A program made the position numbers and the translations under genes. A stretch of DNA of 64,000 nucleotides from Lanius collurio (lineage: Eukaryota; Chordata; Aves; Passeriformes; Laniidae), in assembly GCA_020086605.1 (NCBI GenBank), contig JACBWW010000039.1, forward strand, positions 1,335,529 through 1,399,528, written 5' to 3'. Below, piece by piece: positions 26,601 to 63,994 of this stretch. Positions within the stretch are counted from its first letter, which is position 1. Each line of letters starts with the position of its first letter. The notes beneath the pieces were generated by a model. That model made no database searches and was not told the DNA's origin. It saw only the letters and a list, made by a program, of their open reading frames with translations.

Positions 26601-27432
26601 AATGAGGTTTCCAACATTCAGTTTGGTAAGATTTCTCTGAAAACCATGGCTGCCCTACACATTACTCTCTCCTATGAGGTTTAAAGAGACACGAGCCACA
26701 CACTCAGGTTTAATGGCCATTGCTGTCCTGTTCATGTCAGAGCTCACACCCACCCTGGAAGCCTTTTACAACGACACAGCAACTGCCAGCCTTTCACTAA
26801 GAGAGGAAAAGGCTCTGAGGTCTGGTTTCTCAATGCATTAAGGATCAAATGCAAACATGTTTGGACTGATCCTTTATACATGTGTCAGATGACCAAACTT
26901 AACTTCTGTTGTGAGTGTAAGTTATCAGATAAAAACCTTTCTAATTACTTTGAGTCATCTGCTGTAGTAAGCAAATACATCAATTCTCAACAGACTATGA
27001 GAACACCCTTAATGGTATGCTGAAAAAGAAGTCGAAGGGGAGGAAAAGAAGAATCTATAATTGGGGAAAAATAGAAAAATCTATCAACTGTAAAATAAAA
27101 GCAAGTTGTACTGCCAGGGATGAAATAAACAGCATGTATTTCTTGTACAGGTGAACAGAGGGAAATGGGAACTACAGTTGTAGGAAAGAAAAATATTTAG
27201 CTCTATTTAGGTCTCAGAACTGAGCAATCCAATCTGAAGTAATTGCTTGTAATATTTCTCAGTATTTTCCAGTCAGTTCCTAGACAACAAAATCTGCAAA
27301 TTTCTTGCTAGTAAATGTACTTGCTGCTTTTTTGACCATGTTTTTGTCCTTGCAATACTCACGTGAATGGATGCTACAAAGCAGGAGCAGGACCATGAAG
27401 ACCCACGCTCGATGGGTGCCAAAGGGCAACAT
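17589..27432 (-). CDS. FMR1NB: FMR1NB ortholog: membrane protein with P-type trefoil domain (in-frame TGA near the end)
   Basis: Exons in order: 27432-27363, 25397-25293, 23730-23596, 21023-20927, 18484-18331, 17639-17589. The frame carries from the ATG at 27432 through four exons to TGA at 18369-18367, giving 174 residues; beyond it the same frame continues to TGA at 17591-17589. Layout: signal sequence (1-23), extracellular stem with two N-x-S/T sites (Asn41, Asn77), trefoil domain (Cys60, 71, 81, 86, 87, 97), membrane segment (about 107-127) followed by CCC, basic tail. Mammalian FMR1NB (NY-SAR-35) is a testis/cancer antigen with a P-type domain and one or more membrane segments, located directly downstream of FMR1 in the same orientation, as here. 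Identification rests on position, trefoil spacing and the membrane-CCC motif. The 5' end is provisional: a strong acceptor (TTTTATTGCAG) ends 2 nt before this ATG, so an upstream exon is likely. Confidence 0.82.
18331..18484 (-). CDS. FMR1NB: FMR1NB cytoplasmic-tail exon containing an in-frame TGA
   Basis: Acceptor TATGTTGCAG, donor AAG|GTAAAC. It reads PCINPLQKISKKVQKIAREK and on to HRHLLD, then TGA at 18369-18367. The same frame continues for 12 more codons (LKKEPKGRKKTK) to the donor in phase 0. The 154-nt exon is thus intact except for the one stop codon. The base after TGA is C (TGA CTT). Confidence 0.75.
18485..20926 (-). other. FMR1NB: FMR1NB intron between membrane and tail exons
   Basis: A 2.4-kb AT-rich intron with one CR1 remnant (18712-18830). 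A 185-codon plus frame at 20081-20638 has no recognisable domain and is treated as chance. Confidence 0.6.
18712..18830 (-). mobile_element. CR1 LINE 3'-end remnant
   Basis: The plus strand reads CACAGAATCATTCAGGGTTGG followed by the AGATCATCAATCCCAGCC type segment, i.e. the reverse complement of a CR1 tail. Diverged and short. Confidence 0.75.
20927..21023 (-). CDS. FMR1NB: FMR1NB transmembrane exon
   Basis: A 97-nt exon, acceptor CCCCTACAG, donor GTAAGT. It reads VVLLAGGGFLILGFLPLCCC then AFLQR: one membrane span, a Cys triplet that could be palmitoylated, and basic residues on the cytoplasmic side. I recall a similar LP-CCC ending in mammalian FMR1NB. Confidence 0.85.
21260..21325 (+). 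mobile_element. CR1 LINE 3'-end remnant
   Basis: TTGGACTCAATGATCACAAGG and then GGTCTTTTCTAACCTCAATGATTCC match the terminal segment of a CR1 element in plus orientation. Confidence 0.7.
22495..22605 (+). mobile_element. CR1 LINE 3'-end remnant
   Basis: The segment with AGTCCCTGGCAAACCTGTTG and TTAGAGGTCCTTTCCACACC follows the CR1 tail consensus in plus orientation, with substitutions. Confidence 0.65.
22990..23290 (-). mobile_element. Old CR1 LINE remnant
   Basis: Sequence such as AAACCTCCAAGGTTGGAGACT resembles the reverse complement of the CR1 3' part. It is strongly diverged and its limits are approximate. Confidence 0.5.
23596..23730 (-). CDS. FMR1NB: FMR1NB trefoil (P-type) domain exon
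   Basis: A 135-nt exon, acceptor polyT-AAAG, donor GTGAGT. It begins CRLSNEQLLTPCPVKG and holds six cysteines with spacing C-x10-C-x9-C-x4-CC-x9-C, the trefoil pattern. The core is ECSKNHCCPF. Trefoil domains form three disulfide-bonded loops in secreted or surface proteins. A second sequon (NMS) lies inside the domain. Confidence 0.88.
23731..27362 (-). other. FMR1NB: FMR1NB introns around the stem exon
   Basis: The introns at 25398-27362 and 23731-25292 are AT-rich with A/T runs, for example poly-A and poly-T near 24080-24127. No further exon or transposon recognised. Confidence 0.6.
25293..25397 (-). CDS. FMR1NB: FMR1NB stem exon
   Basis: A 105-nt exon, acceptor TTCTTGCAG, donor GTAAGT. 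It reads LIQTGSEQSGEAPSKPNMTM and ends SFLNFFRPM. It has one N-glycosylation sequon (NMT). A second acceptor 9 nt upstream (ACCTTCAG) is in frame and would add three residues. Confidence 0.78.
27363..27432 (-). CDS. FMR1NB: FMR1NB exon with start codon and signal sequence
   Basis: It reads MLPFGTHRAWVFMVLLLLCS then IHS, ending in a 1-nt split codon at a strong donor (CAC|GTGAGT). The hydrophobic core AWVFMVLLLLC fits a signal peptide or signal anchor. ATG at 27432 has G at -3. An in-frame ATG further up (27477) adds a second hydrophobic stretch, but an acceptor-like sequence lies between the two, so I prefer 27432. Confidence 0.7.
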
Positions 27433-27596
27433 TACTGCAATAAAACCAAGAGCAATAATAGGTATAGGCTCCTGCATAAAACAAATTATTCATCTTCATA
27501 TTTATGGGTTAGAGCAAACCTCAGAGCTGATTGCTGCATAGAGCAGGACTGACTTTTTTGCAAGAAAGTGGAGCCCAAAATCTCCTCTTATATTGG

Positions 27597-27626
27597 CAAT
27601 AAATGATTTTGAAAAATCATTTATTG
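27597..27626. repeat. Perfect 14-bp inverted repeat (hairpin)
   Basis: Arms CAATAAATGATTTT (27597-27610) and AAAATCATTTATTG (27613-27626), with a two-base loop. It lies about 165 bp upstream of the FMR1NB ATG. Confidence 0.95.
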
Positions 27627-28460
27627 ATTTTAAAAAAAAAGTTTAAAGGAGGGCATCTTGTTAACACAGACTAACCAAAAAATTATCTCTCTGAAGAGTT
27701 CCAGAGCTGGACACCTGGCACTTCAAAATATAGTTTTTAGCTAAAAATTTTAATCCAAGTTCAATGGATAAAACCAAGAGTGAAGAATGAATAACTTTTG
27801 AAAGCTTAAAACTGAATTCTAGTTTAGCTCATTAAATTCTTCACTCTTTTCACAATTGGAGCACATGAAGTGCTTTGGATAACATTTTTAAAAGGTGGTT
27901 CAAAATGCTATTATGGACAAAATACTTCTAGAAATCTCCATGTGATTCATAGCAATTTAACAGCAGGTTTAAGCTGAGTGTTATACCCCTAAGCAGCCCC
28001 TGATGACTGCTTTGCCAGATACTGTATTTCACTTTGCCTGCCCCTCCTGTTTTACCCTAAAAAGCTCTTTTTTTCAATTATTACCACTTAGTTGTAAAGA
28101 CAGCTTCAACCTAGAGACAATTTTTTAGTGTTGGTGAGGGGAGAACCCCATTTTTGAAGTGCTGTACAGGGAAGAGACCGAGAGCATTTCACACGGACAT
28201 TGCCCTTTGAGGGGTCAGCTCTTCCTGCACTCCTGCTCTCAGGGAGGAAAGCTTCCCTGCCCTTGGATGCAATGTGCTGTAGAGGAATATACACATACAT
28301 TCTGTCCCATGGAGAAACGACTTTGGTAATGTGAAATTATTTCTCAGGAGGACAGGAATCATGTTTTCCAAGAGACTTATTAAAATCTAATACCACTCAT
28401 GACGAATTGGGAAAACAAGGGAGAAGGAAAATAAAATTCTTGTTCTTGCCAGTACTTACT

Positions 28461-28600
28461 TCTTTTGCTGTCTCCTCCAGCCCTGCTGGAGCAGGGCACG
28501 AGCAGCTCTCCGGGGTGCAGCAAGCGCAGACTCACCGACAACCGTGGAACCAAAGCACGTCACAGTGACCGCCCCCATCCAGGTGCACGGAACAGCACGG
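28461..28600 (-). promoter_or_regulatory. FMR1NB: CpG-rich patch; candidate FMR1NB promoter and non-coding first exon
   Basis: About nine CpGs within roughly 120 bp in otherwise AT-rich sequence, containing GTCACTGTGACGTGC (a CRE-like TGACGT with a palindromic GTCAC/GTGAC). It ends at a strong donor, AGAA|GTAAGTAC (last exon base 28460). Splicing to the acceptor ending at 27434 would place the FMR1NB ATG two bases into the second exon. No transcript evidence; the link is inferred. Confidence 0.4.
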
Positions 28601-28956
28601 ATCAACAGAGGGGCCAGGAAAAACTCAGTGTGGTTGGGGGAAATCAGCCCCTGCTGAGACTGGTGGGAAGCCTCTCAAAAGACTTCTAATTGACCAAGTT
28701 AAAAACAAGTTTATACTCTTACCAATCACACTCCAGTGTACAATACAGAAACATCACCTAATTGTGCAGACCAGGTAATAGTTTAAGAGATCAAAATACA
28801 CTCCTCTCAAATCACAAAGTTTGGTCAGAATGTTAAAGTTAGAGCTTCTCACTAACCCATGAAAGGTGAAATAATTAGGTAAGAGCATCACACCATTGCT
28901 TCACCATTATTTGCACACTTGAAACACCAACCTGACACGGATCTTTCTTAGACCTG
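28601..28956. other. Short intergenic stretch upstream of the CpG patch
   Basis: Non-coding sequence between the candidate FMR1NB promoter and the split CR1 copy. Nothing recognised. Confidence 0.6.
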
Positions 28957-29081
28957 GAAAGCCAACCCCATCCTGGGCAGCTTCAAAGGGATCATGGCCA
29001 CCAAGTCAAAGGTGGTGATTCTGCCCCTCTGCTCCACTCTCTTGAGACCCACCTGGGGTACTGCAACCGGCTCTGGAGATC
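28957..29081 (+). mobile_element. CR1 LINE fragment, left part of a copy split by an LTR
   Basis: GTGATTCTGCCCCTCTGCTC and the following ACCTGGGGTACTGCAACCGG are the 3' part of CR1 ORF2 in plus orientation. The CR1 reading resumes at about 29648, after the LTR. Confidence 0.8.
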
Positions 29082-29647
29082 TGGCCTGGTTTCAGCTGGG
29101 ACAGAGTTAAATTTTCTTCTCTGTACTGGCACAGTGCTGTGCCTTGGATTTAGGATGAGAATAATGTTGAAAACACATCGATGTTCAGTTGTTGCTAAGC
29201 AGTTCTTGCTCTCCATCAAGGACTTTTGAGTTCCCATGCTCTGGCAGGGGCCAGGTGCACCAGAAACCAGGAGGGAATATGGCCAGGACAGCCAACCTGG
29301 ACTGGCCAAAGGGATATTCCATACCATGGCACGTCATGCCCAGTATATAAACTGCAGGAGCTGGCAGAGAGATGCCAACCACTGCCCAGGGATGGGATGG
29401 GCATTGGTCAGTGTATTGAAAAACTGCATTTTGCAGCTCCTGTTCCTCTTGGATTTAATCTCTTTTGCTCCTTTTCATCACTATTACTGTATTATATTGT
29501 CTTTCAATTACTAAATTATTCTTGAATCAACCCACAATTTTTACACTTTTGTTTCCCCTGATTCCCATCCCACTGGGAGGGTGGAGGGAGAAGAGGGCAC
29601 TGAGTGAGTGAGCAGCTCAGGTGTTGGTGGCTGCAGTTATACCACAA
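29082..29647 (+). mobile_element. Solo ERVL-type endogenous retroviral LTR
   Basis: It begins TGGCCTGGTTTCAGCTGGGA and ends near ACCACA. It follows a well-known family of avian ERVL long terminal repeats, including the AGGATGAGAATAATGTTGA segment, a TATA box (TATATAA, 29344-29350) and the GAGTGAG motif near the 3' end. No retroviral coding sequence flanks it, so it is a solo LTR left by recombination. I could not find a matching 5-bp target duplication, so its age or exact ends are uncertain. Confidence 0.75.
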
Positions 29648-30115
29648 GTTCCCTCATGTGATGGACATGGACCTTTTCAAGCTTGTCCAGAGGGGTGGAA
29701 CAGCTCTGCTGAGAAGACAAGCTGAGAGACCTGGGCTTGTTCAGCCTTGACAAGGCTCTGGGGACACATTAAGGCCCCTTACAGTACCTAAAGGGGCTAC
29801 ACGAGAAAGACGGGGAAGACTTTTTCACAGGGCCTGTGCAAAAGGACAAAGGGTAACAGTTTCAAACCAAAAGAGAATTTCAATTTAGACTAGATACAAA
29901 GATGAAGTATTTTACAATGAAGGTGGTGAGGCCCTGGCACAGGTTGCCCAGAGGAGCTGTAGATGCCCTGTGCCTGCAGGCATTCCAGGCCAGGCTGGAT
30001 AGAACTCTGGGCAACTTGGTCTGTTGGAAAGGTGTCCCTGCCCAAGGCAGAGGTTGGAAGTAGATGATCCTTAAGGTCCCTTCCAACCCAGAACATTCTA
30101 GGATTCTACCACTTC
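29648..30115 (+). mobile_element. CR1 LINE fragment, right part with 3' end
   Basis: Sequence resumes with GGACATGGACC and runs through the CR1 tail (CTGGCACAGGTTGCCCAGAG, AAGGTCCCTTCCAACCCAGA) to ATTCTAGGATTCTACC, the 3' terminal repeat. Plus orientation, collinear with 28957-29081. Confidence 0.9.
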
Positions 30116-32928
30116 CATTTATTATGGAAAGGCTCTGGATAGACTGGGAGCAGTGTTTTTAAAATACACAGAAGCCTAAAGTAAATCCAGATGCCATCAA
30201 ATCAGCAGTTCCCCAAATGGATGAGCTGCCTAAAGCAGTTGCAGTTTGCTACAACAGCCATCGGACCTGGTGAGCCTGAAAAAACTTATTCACATGCATG
30301 GGTTTTTTTCCTCATTTCAGTTAATCGCATAATGAGTTTAAAAGGTGGCTCTCTTTAACCTCATTTGTATGCAGCATTAGCTTGCTAAAATAAGCAGTAA
30401 CACACAGTATCCTCAGTTTCATTGTCTCCTCCTATACCCAGACTAGACTCAGACACTCGGAGCGGTACCAAGGAGGAGATACTTGGAAATGTCTAATCCC
30501 ACAAGCCTTCCTTTTCTGAAGCATATGAATTACATGAAAGTGAGATTCTTCCATGCTGATTTATCTCATGGAACACTCCAAGACAGTGTGATGCATTTCT
30601 GATGTGGGACTTTTCAGACTGCTGAGTCACAGAAAATTGTCCCCCCATTTTAAATAGAGAACTTACTGATTTTACTGCATTTAGGACTGCTGACTCCCCT
30701 TGCTGGAGCTGTAGTCTACACCTGAGGCTTGGCCTGAATCCACCAGGCAAAAATGCACACCCAAATCCCAAGCCACCTCAAATGTTTGCTATACCATTTC
30801 TGCAACAGTCCAGTTCTTAGCATTTATACACTACATCCATGTGATCATTTTTTGCTTTAAATTAACTGCTTTTATTGGAAACCAGTTTCTTAAATTCAGT
30901 GCAAAACCATAAGAAAACATCTTCTCCTACTGAATTTTCAGTAGATACACAAAATTACCTACGATTGTTGCTCTTTCTTATTATCCAATTCCATACAGTA
31001 CTCAAAGCACACAAAAATTACTGCTTTAAAGTCTATTGTAATGCAATTTTTAAACAATGTAAAAAATAAAATTATGGCAACTGACTCATCCGGGTTTAAC
31101 AGCAATTATTTCTATCAAACTGGTTGAGATGAATGACCTTTGTAACTGTGAAAGCACAAGTGACAGATGTGCAATGCATTTTAAAAAACTGTTTGTAGAA
31201 AACCAGATTCATCCCCTGATGCAGGCAAAAGATCCACGGTCCTCTGTCAGAGACTCACACTGCCAAAGAGTAAAGAGCTGTTTCTGTAAATCACAGTATA
31301 AAAATATGATGTGAACCCCACATTGCATTTAAGTCTAATGAACCTCTGGCAAGGAGAACCTTGTGATCAAACTGGAATCTATTCAGAACACTAAGCTCAG
31401 GTCTAACCTCACTGTTCCTAACATACACTGAACTGCCTTAATACCTTAACAGTGTAAACGTCCCAGTCACCCCAATTTTTATGGGTGTATGTCTGGAAAA
31501 GACCCTTGGATTAGCATCTTTGTTAAGCTCAAGTGAACGACAAACAGGCTTAGTACACACTACTGTGGAAACAAGCTCAGCCTTGTCATAATTGAAAAAA
31601 TTATTTTAAGCAGCCACCAAAACCAGCAACACATCTCCCCCACCCCTTAACACAGGTATTCCACTGCAAGTCTTGCTGCTTCTGGAAATAGATAAAACCT
31701 TTAACACTACACAGGATGAAAATATTTGAGACTCATGTTCTCTTGAAGATTAGCAGAGAACTTAGGAGAACTGTGCAGCAGGGCTCCTGAAATGACTGAC
31801 AAATACTCACTGGAAGCTTAAGTTTTCCCTTTTAATATTCAATACTGAAGGGTTTTGCAAGGAAACAGACTGCAGTTCAAGAAAAGAAGCTGCCTTTCAC
31901 AGTAAGGGCTTGTAGGAAGAAGCAGGGTCTACACTCAGTACCAGACTGACAGCACTCAGTGTCCCTCCTGGACTGGGGGAATAAAGCATGGCCCACAATA
32001 TTTGATATTAGAGACAAAAAACAGCTGAAAAAGCTCATCAGTAACTGATTCAAATAACTTCTGTATTCAAGAAACTAAACCTAGTACCTTCTTGAACTCA
32101 TGAGCGCTCACAGAGATTTTTATCCACTTCAAAAAAGCTGAATAAAGTGATTTTTTCCTTAACAAAGTTTTAATAACAACTTTGGAAATCTTAACTCCCG
32201 ACCATCATTAACAAAAATGCATTCAGTAAACAACAGAAAAACAAACTTTCTATTTGTTAATTCAAACGCTTTGAGCTTAACCCTACTGAATTTAGACTTT
32301 GGCATGATTCACAAATACCTCTCACTCTTTCAAAGAACTTTATTTTAAAAATAGTTTTAATTCATTAGACCATACTTTATAATAGTTACCAATAGGACGG
32401 ACCTGAACTCAAGCATCAGACATTTGTTGCACTTTCAAGCTTTGTAACAACATGACTTTTCAAAATAAAAGTGTACATTTAGATTCACAGTTTAATTTGT
32501 TGAAACTTAATAACATTTAAAACCACTGGAATACGAACTGAAAGGGATATATGTTAAGTACACAAATACTGCAAAAGGTCATAACCCCCAAACCCAGTTG
32601 GAAATGGAATGCAGCCAATTAGTCACACTGTGGTTTAGTAATTTCACATTTACCCAGGTTAGCACCTCAGTGAACTCAAGCACTGATTGTGAGAAATGAG
32701 TGCATGAAGTGTGAACACTCAACAGGTATTTTACCATTCCATGAGGAGACTGTGTCTTCTTGAGCATTATGTGCTGTGTTTTGGAAAACTGGTAAATATT
32801 CAAGACTTTTCTAAAATATGTAAATAAACAATGGCTACAGTTAAAGTCTAAACAAAGAAATACTTTCTACTTTCTGTCAGTTGAGATTTTTTAAAGCAAT
32901 CATTCATAAGGATTGCATCAACATCAGT
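30116..32928. other. FMR1-FMR1NB intergenic sequence
   Basis: AT-rich sequence between the end of the CR1 copy and the FMR1 polyadenylation site. No gene, RNA gene or recognised transposon. The part nearest FMR1 could be an extended 3' UTR if the distal AATAAA at 32343-32338 is used. Confidence 0.7.
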
Positions 32929-32947
32929 TAGCAGAGGAAGATCAAAC

Positions 32948-32953
32948 TTTATT
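32948..32953 (-). terminator. FMR1: FMR1 polyadenylation signal AATAAA
   Basis: Canonical AATAAA in the context GTTTCAATAAAGTTTG on the minus strand. It is followed within 25-40 nt by TG-rich TGATGTTGATG, a typical downstream element. A second AATAAA at 32343-32338 could support a longer isoform. Confidence 0.75.
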
Positions 32954-33854
32954 GAAACTGCTTGCATACAAAATATATTGCACTATAACCAAACAAATGT
33001 CAACATAAAATCCAATCTGTTGTAGCTAATATGTACAGAGAATATTGCCCAAGAGCAGTTACATTACAAGGTCAGTCTACCTTGGTTAATTATCTACAGT
33101 ATTTTAAACCAAACAGCTTACAGATGATGTGTGCAAGGTACCAATTTCTGTTTTCAAATACTATACATTCCCAAAATAAATAACTAGAAATCAACATTAA
33201 TGTTTGGCAATACTTTTTAAGACATTTTTATATTTGTTAAATCATGTGCAGTTCGTTGCCAGTTTTAGTATGCTCACCTGTATGCAAGGAAAAAAAAGAA
33301 TGAAGAAAGCAAAGAAACAAAACTCACAAAATACATCAGAGGCAAGGTCAAGTTTGTACAATTCTGTACATAAACAGTGGCTCTCCTTCTGGAGTAATCT
33401 GAATAAAAATGGACTAAAATGAAGGTCCTTATGCAGTTGTGCCCAGTAAGTTTAATGTGTGATTAGAAATGAAAGAAAGCACAGCTCCTCCCACCATTTC
33501 CCACCCTTCCCTGGTGTACAGCTGTACTTTTTATCAAATTCTGTGACACCTTCATATTGGCTGGTAATTAGGACCTTGCAGCTCAAAATATGAAGAACTT
33601 TTGTTTTAACCTTCAATAGTTTTGACTACTGTATCTGTACTTGCCAGGACATAACATGTGGTGACTTTCTTCCTACCTCTCCTGAAGTAGTCCCCGAATT
33701 AAAATAAGCAATTCAAAAATTTTGGGAGGATGAAAACCATCAATGCTTTAGGCTGGTCATCTGGCCAAACAGCAGGCACACATTACTAGCTTGTGAACAT
33801 GTTACACTTGTTCCCTCAGTAACAATGAGTTTTTTAGTTTTCCATAATGGAAAG

Positions 33855-33889
33855 TTTTTTTTTTTTTTAATTTTTTTTTTAAAAAAAAA
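33855..33889. repeat. T14-AA-T10-A9 homopolymer block in the FMR1 3' UTR
   Basis: Plus strand T14 (33855-33868), AA, T10 (33871-33880), A9 (33881-33889). In the mRNA this reads U9, A10, UU, A14, so U9 can pair with the adjacent A10. It is also prone to internal priming and sequencing slippage. Confidence 0.9.
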
Positions 33890-34726
33890 GCTTCTGTACT
33901 GCCTACAAAGAAAAAAATTACACCCCTTTTTCAATAACACTATTTGCCAAATCTTCAGTGCAAAATAAATTTCCTATTCTTATAACTGCCTAACTGAATG
34001 TTTATGTAAGGAAAAAATTATGGAAAGCATGCACTTGTCTATAAAGTACTAACGTCTGACAAGGATTGCTACATATATTTTACATTTAGTGTTACCAACT
34101 CATCTTCCCTGATTTCTGCATCCAAATATAATATTCCTACCTGCCAAGATATAAAAAAGGCACAGATCATACAACTTTTTTGCTAATGAAAATGACAATT
34201 GTTACATCACACAGATTTCAGGGTCCACCAAAATATTGAAAAAGGTGGACCAGAATGTGAACTGACACAGGACATAAAACGACATAGCATTTCATGAAGA
34301 ACTGGTAAGTTAGATTGAAAACAGAAGCCAATTTGATTACTGCAAACACTATTTATTCTGAAAATTGAAATTGAGCAGTGAATTTGACCCGATGTGTTAA
34401 AATGGTACAACTGAACAGAAGTTTACCAATGCACAGCTCAGTATTTTTAAAACAAACAAAAAAGAATCTTCCATCGTTTGAACTGCAATATGTACTTGGA
34501 AGCGATTTTCGGAAGTTCAGGTATTTTTATGCAAATATTTGAATAACTTCTTATTCTGAAAACAACTGCATACTGTTGATGTTAAAAAAGGCTAACAGAG
34601 AACATATGTTCATTTCATGCCCTGCGCCATCTTGCCTACTATTTGTCTTTGGCCTAACAAGTTTCTCTAACATGGAATAGGAATTACTGAAACAGTATAG
34701 GAAATATGACTTCAGAGTTATGCAGT

Positions 34727-63671
<28,945 letters not shown>

Positions 63672-63880
63672 GTTGAGCACGGTGCGGGAGACCCGGGCCC
63701 GGCGCCGCCTCCCTTCCCTTTCTCTGTGCCGGCGCAGGCGGGGGAGGAGCGGTGTGTGTGTGCGGGGCGGGGGCGCTCGGTTCACGCCGAGCCCGGGGGT
63801 GTGGCCGCCCTGGACGGGAGGGGGAGGCAACGCCGGGGGCTCCGCTCGGCGCCGCCGCTCCGGGCCCGGGGCCGCCGGAA
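63672..63880 (-). other. FMR1: FMR1 5' untranslated region (approximate)
   Basis: About 200 nt between the start codon and the conserved core promoter block. On the sense strand it contains a (CA)5 run (63751-63761), C-rich CCTCCCCCTCCC segments and only two consecutive CGG units (GCGGCGGCGCC). The 5' boundary is inferred by analogy with the human start sites; no transcript data are available. Confidence 0.6.
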
Positions 63881-63893
63881 ATGAAACCGAAAC
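63875..63893 (-). promoter_or_regulatory. FMR1: Conserved FMR1 core promoter block (initiator-like plus ETS-type site)
   Basis: The minus strand reads GTTTCGGTTTCATTTCCGG, nearly identical to the human FMR1 promoter segment GTTTCGGTTTCACTTCCGG just upstream of the human CGG tract, as I remember it. It combines pyrimidine-rich initiator-like sequence with an ETS-type TTCCGG. I infer transcription starts in or just after it. Confidence 0.75.
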
Positions 63894-63960
63894 GGCGGCG
63901 GGCGGCGCGCGGGGGGCGCGCGCGGGGCGCCCGGTTCGCACGCGAGCGCTCGGGGCCCGC

Positions 63961-63970
63961 GTCACGTGAC
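63961..63970. promoter_or_regulatory. FMR1: E-box palindrome GTCACGTGAC
   Basis: Perfect 10-bp palindrome around CACGTG. The human FMR1 promoter has a TCACGTGAC element bound by USF1/USF2 in a similar place relative to the core block, so this is probably the same element. It lies about 70 bp upstream of the core block. Confidence 0.75.
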
Positions 63971-63975
63971 CGCGG

Positions 63976-63994
63976 GAGGGGCGGGGCGGGAGCG
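63976..63994 (+). promoter_or_regulatory. FMR1: GC boxes (Sp1-type)
   Basis: GAGGGGCGGGGCGGGAGCGG on the plus strand contains two overlapping GGGCGG cores beside the E-box. Sp1-type sites are known in the mammalian FMR1 promoter. The match is generic for CpG islands, so the specific role is inferred. Confidence 0.5.

Larger units (their letters stand above)
32929..34726 (-). other. FMR1: FMR1 3' untranslated region
   Basis: About 1.8 kb from the stop to the likely cleavage site 19-20 nt after AATAAA at 32953-32948. It is AT-rich and has no open frame of note. It contains an upstream AATAAA at 34357-34352 (a possible short isoform), an AU-rich nonamer TTATTTATT at 33183-33175, and an A/T homopolymer block at 33855-33889. 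The end is inferred from the signal and the TG-rich sequence after it (TGATGTTGATG). Confidence 0.8.

Noticed and set aside
27280..27362. Extension of the FMR1NB start exon to a stop at 27280
   Set aside because: A strong donor (CAC|GTGAGT) ends the exon at 27363 and the frame continues correctly in the next exons; the extension is intron.
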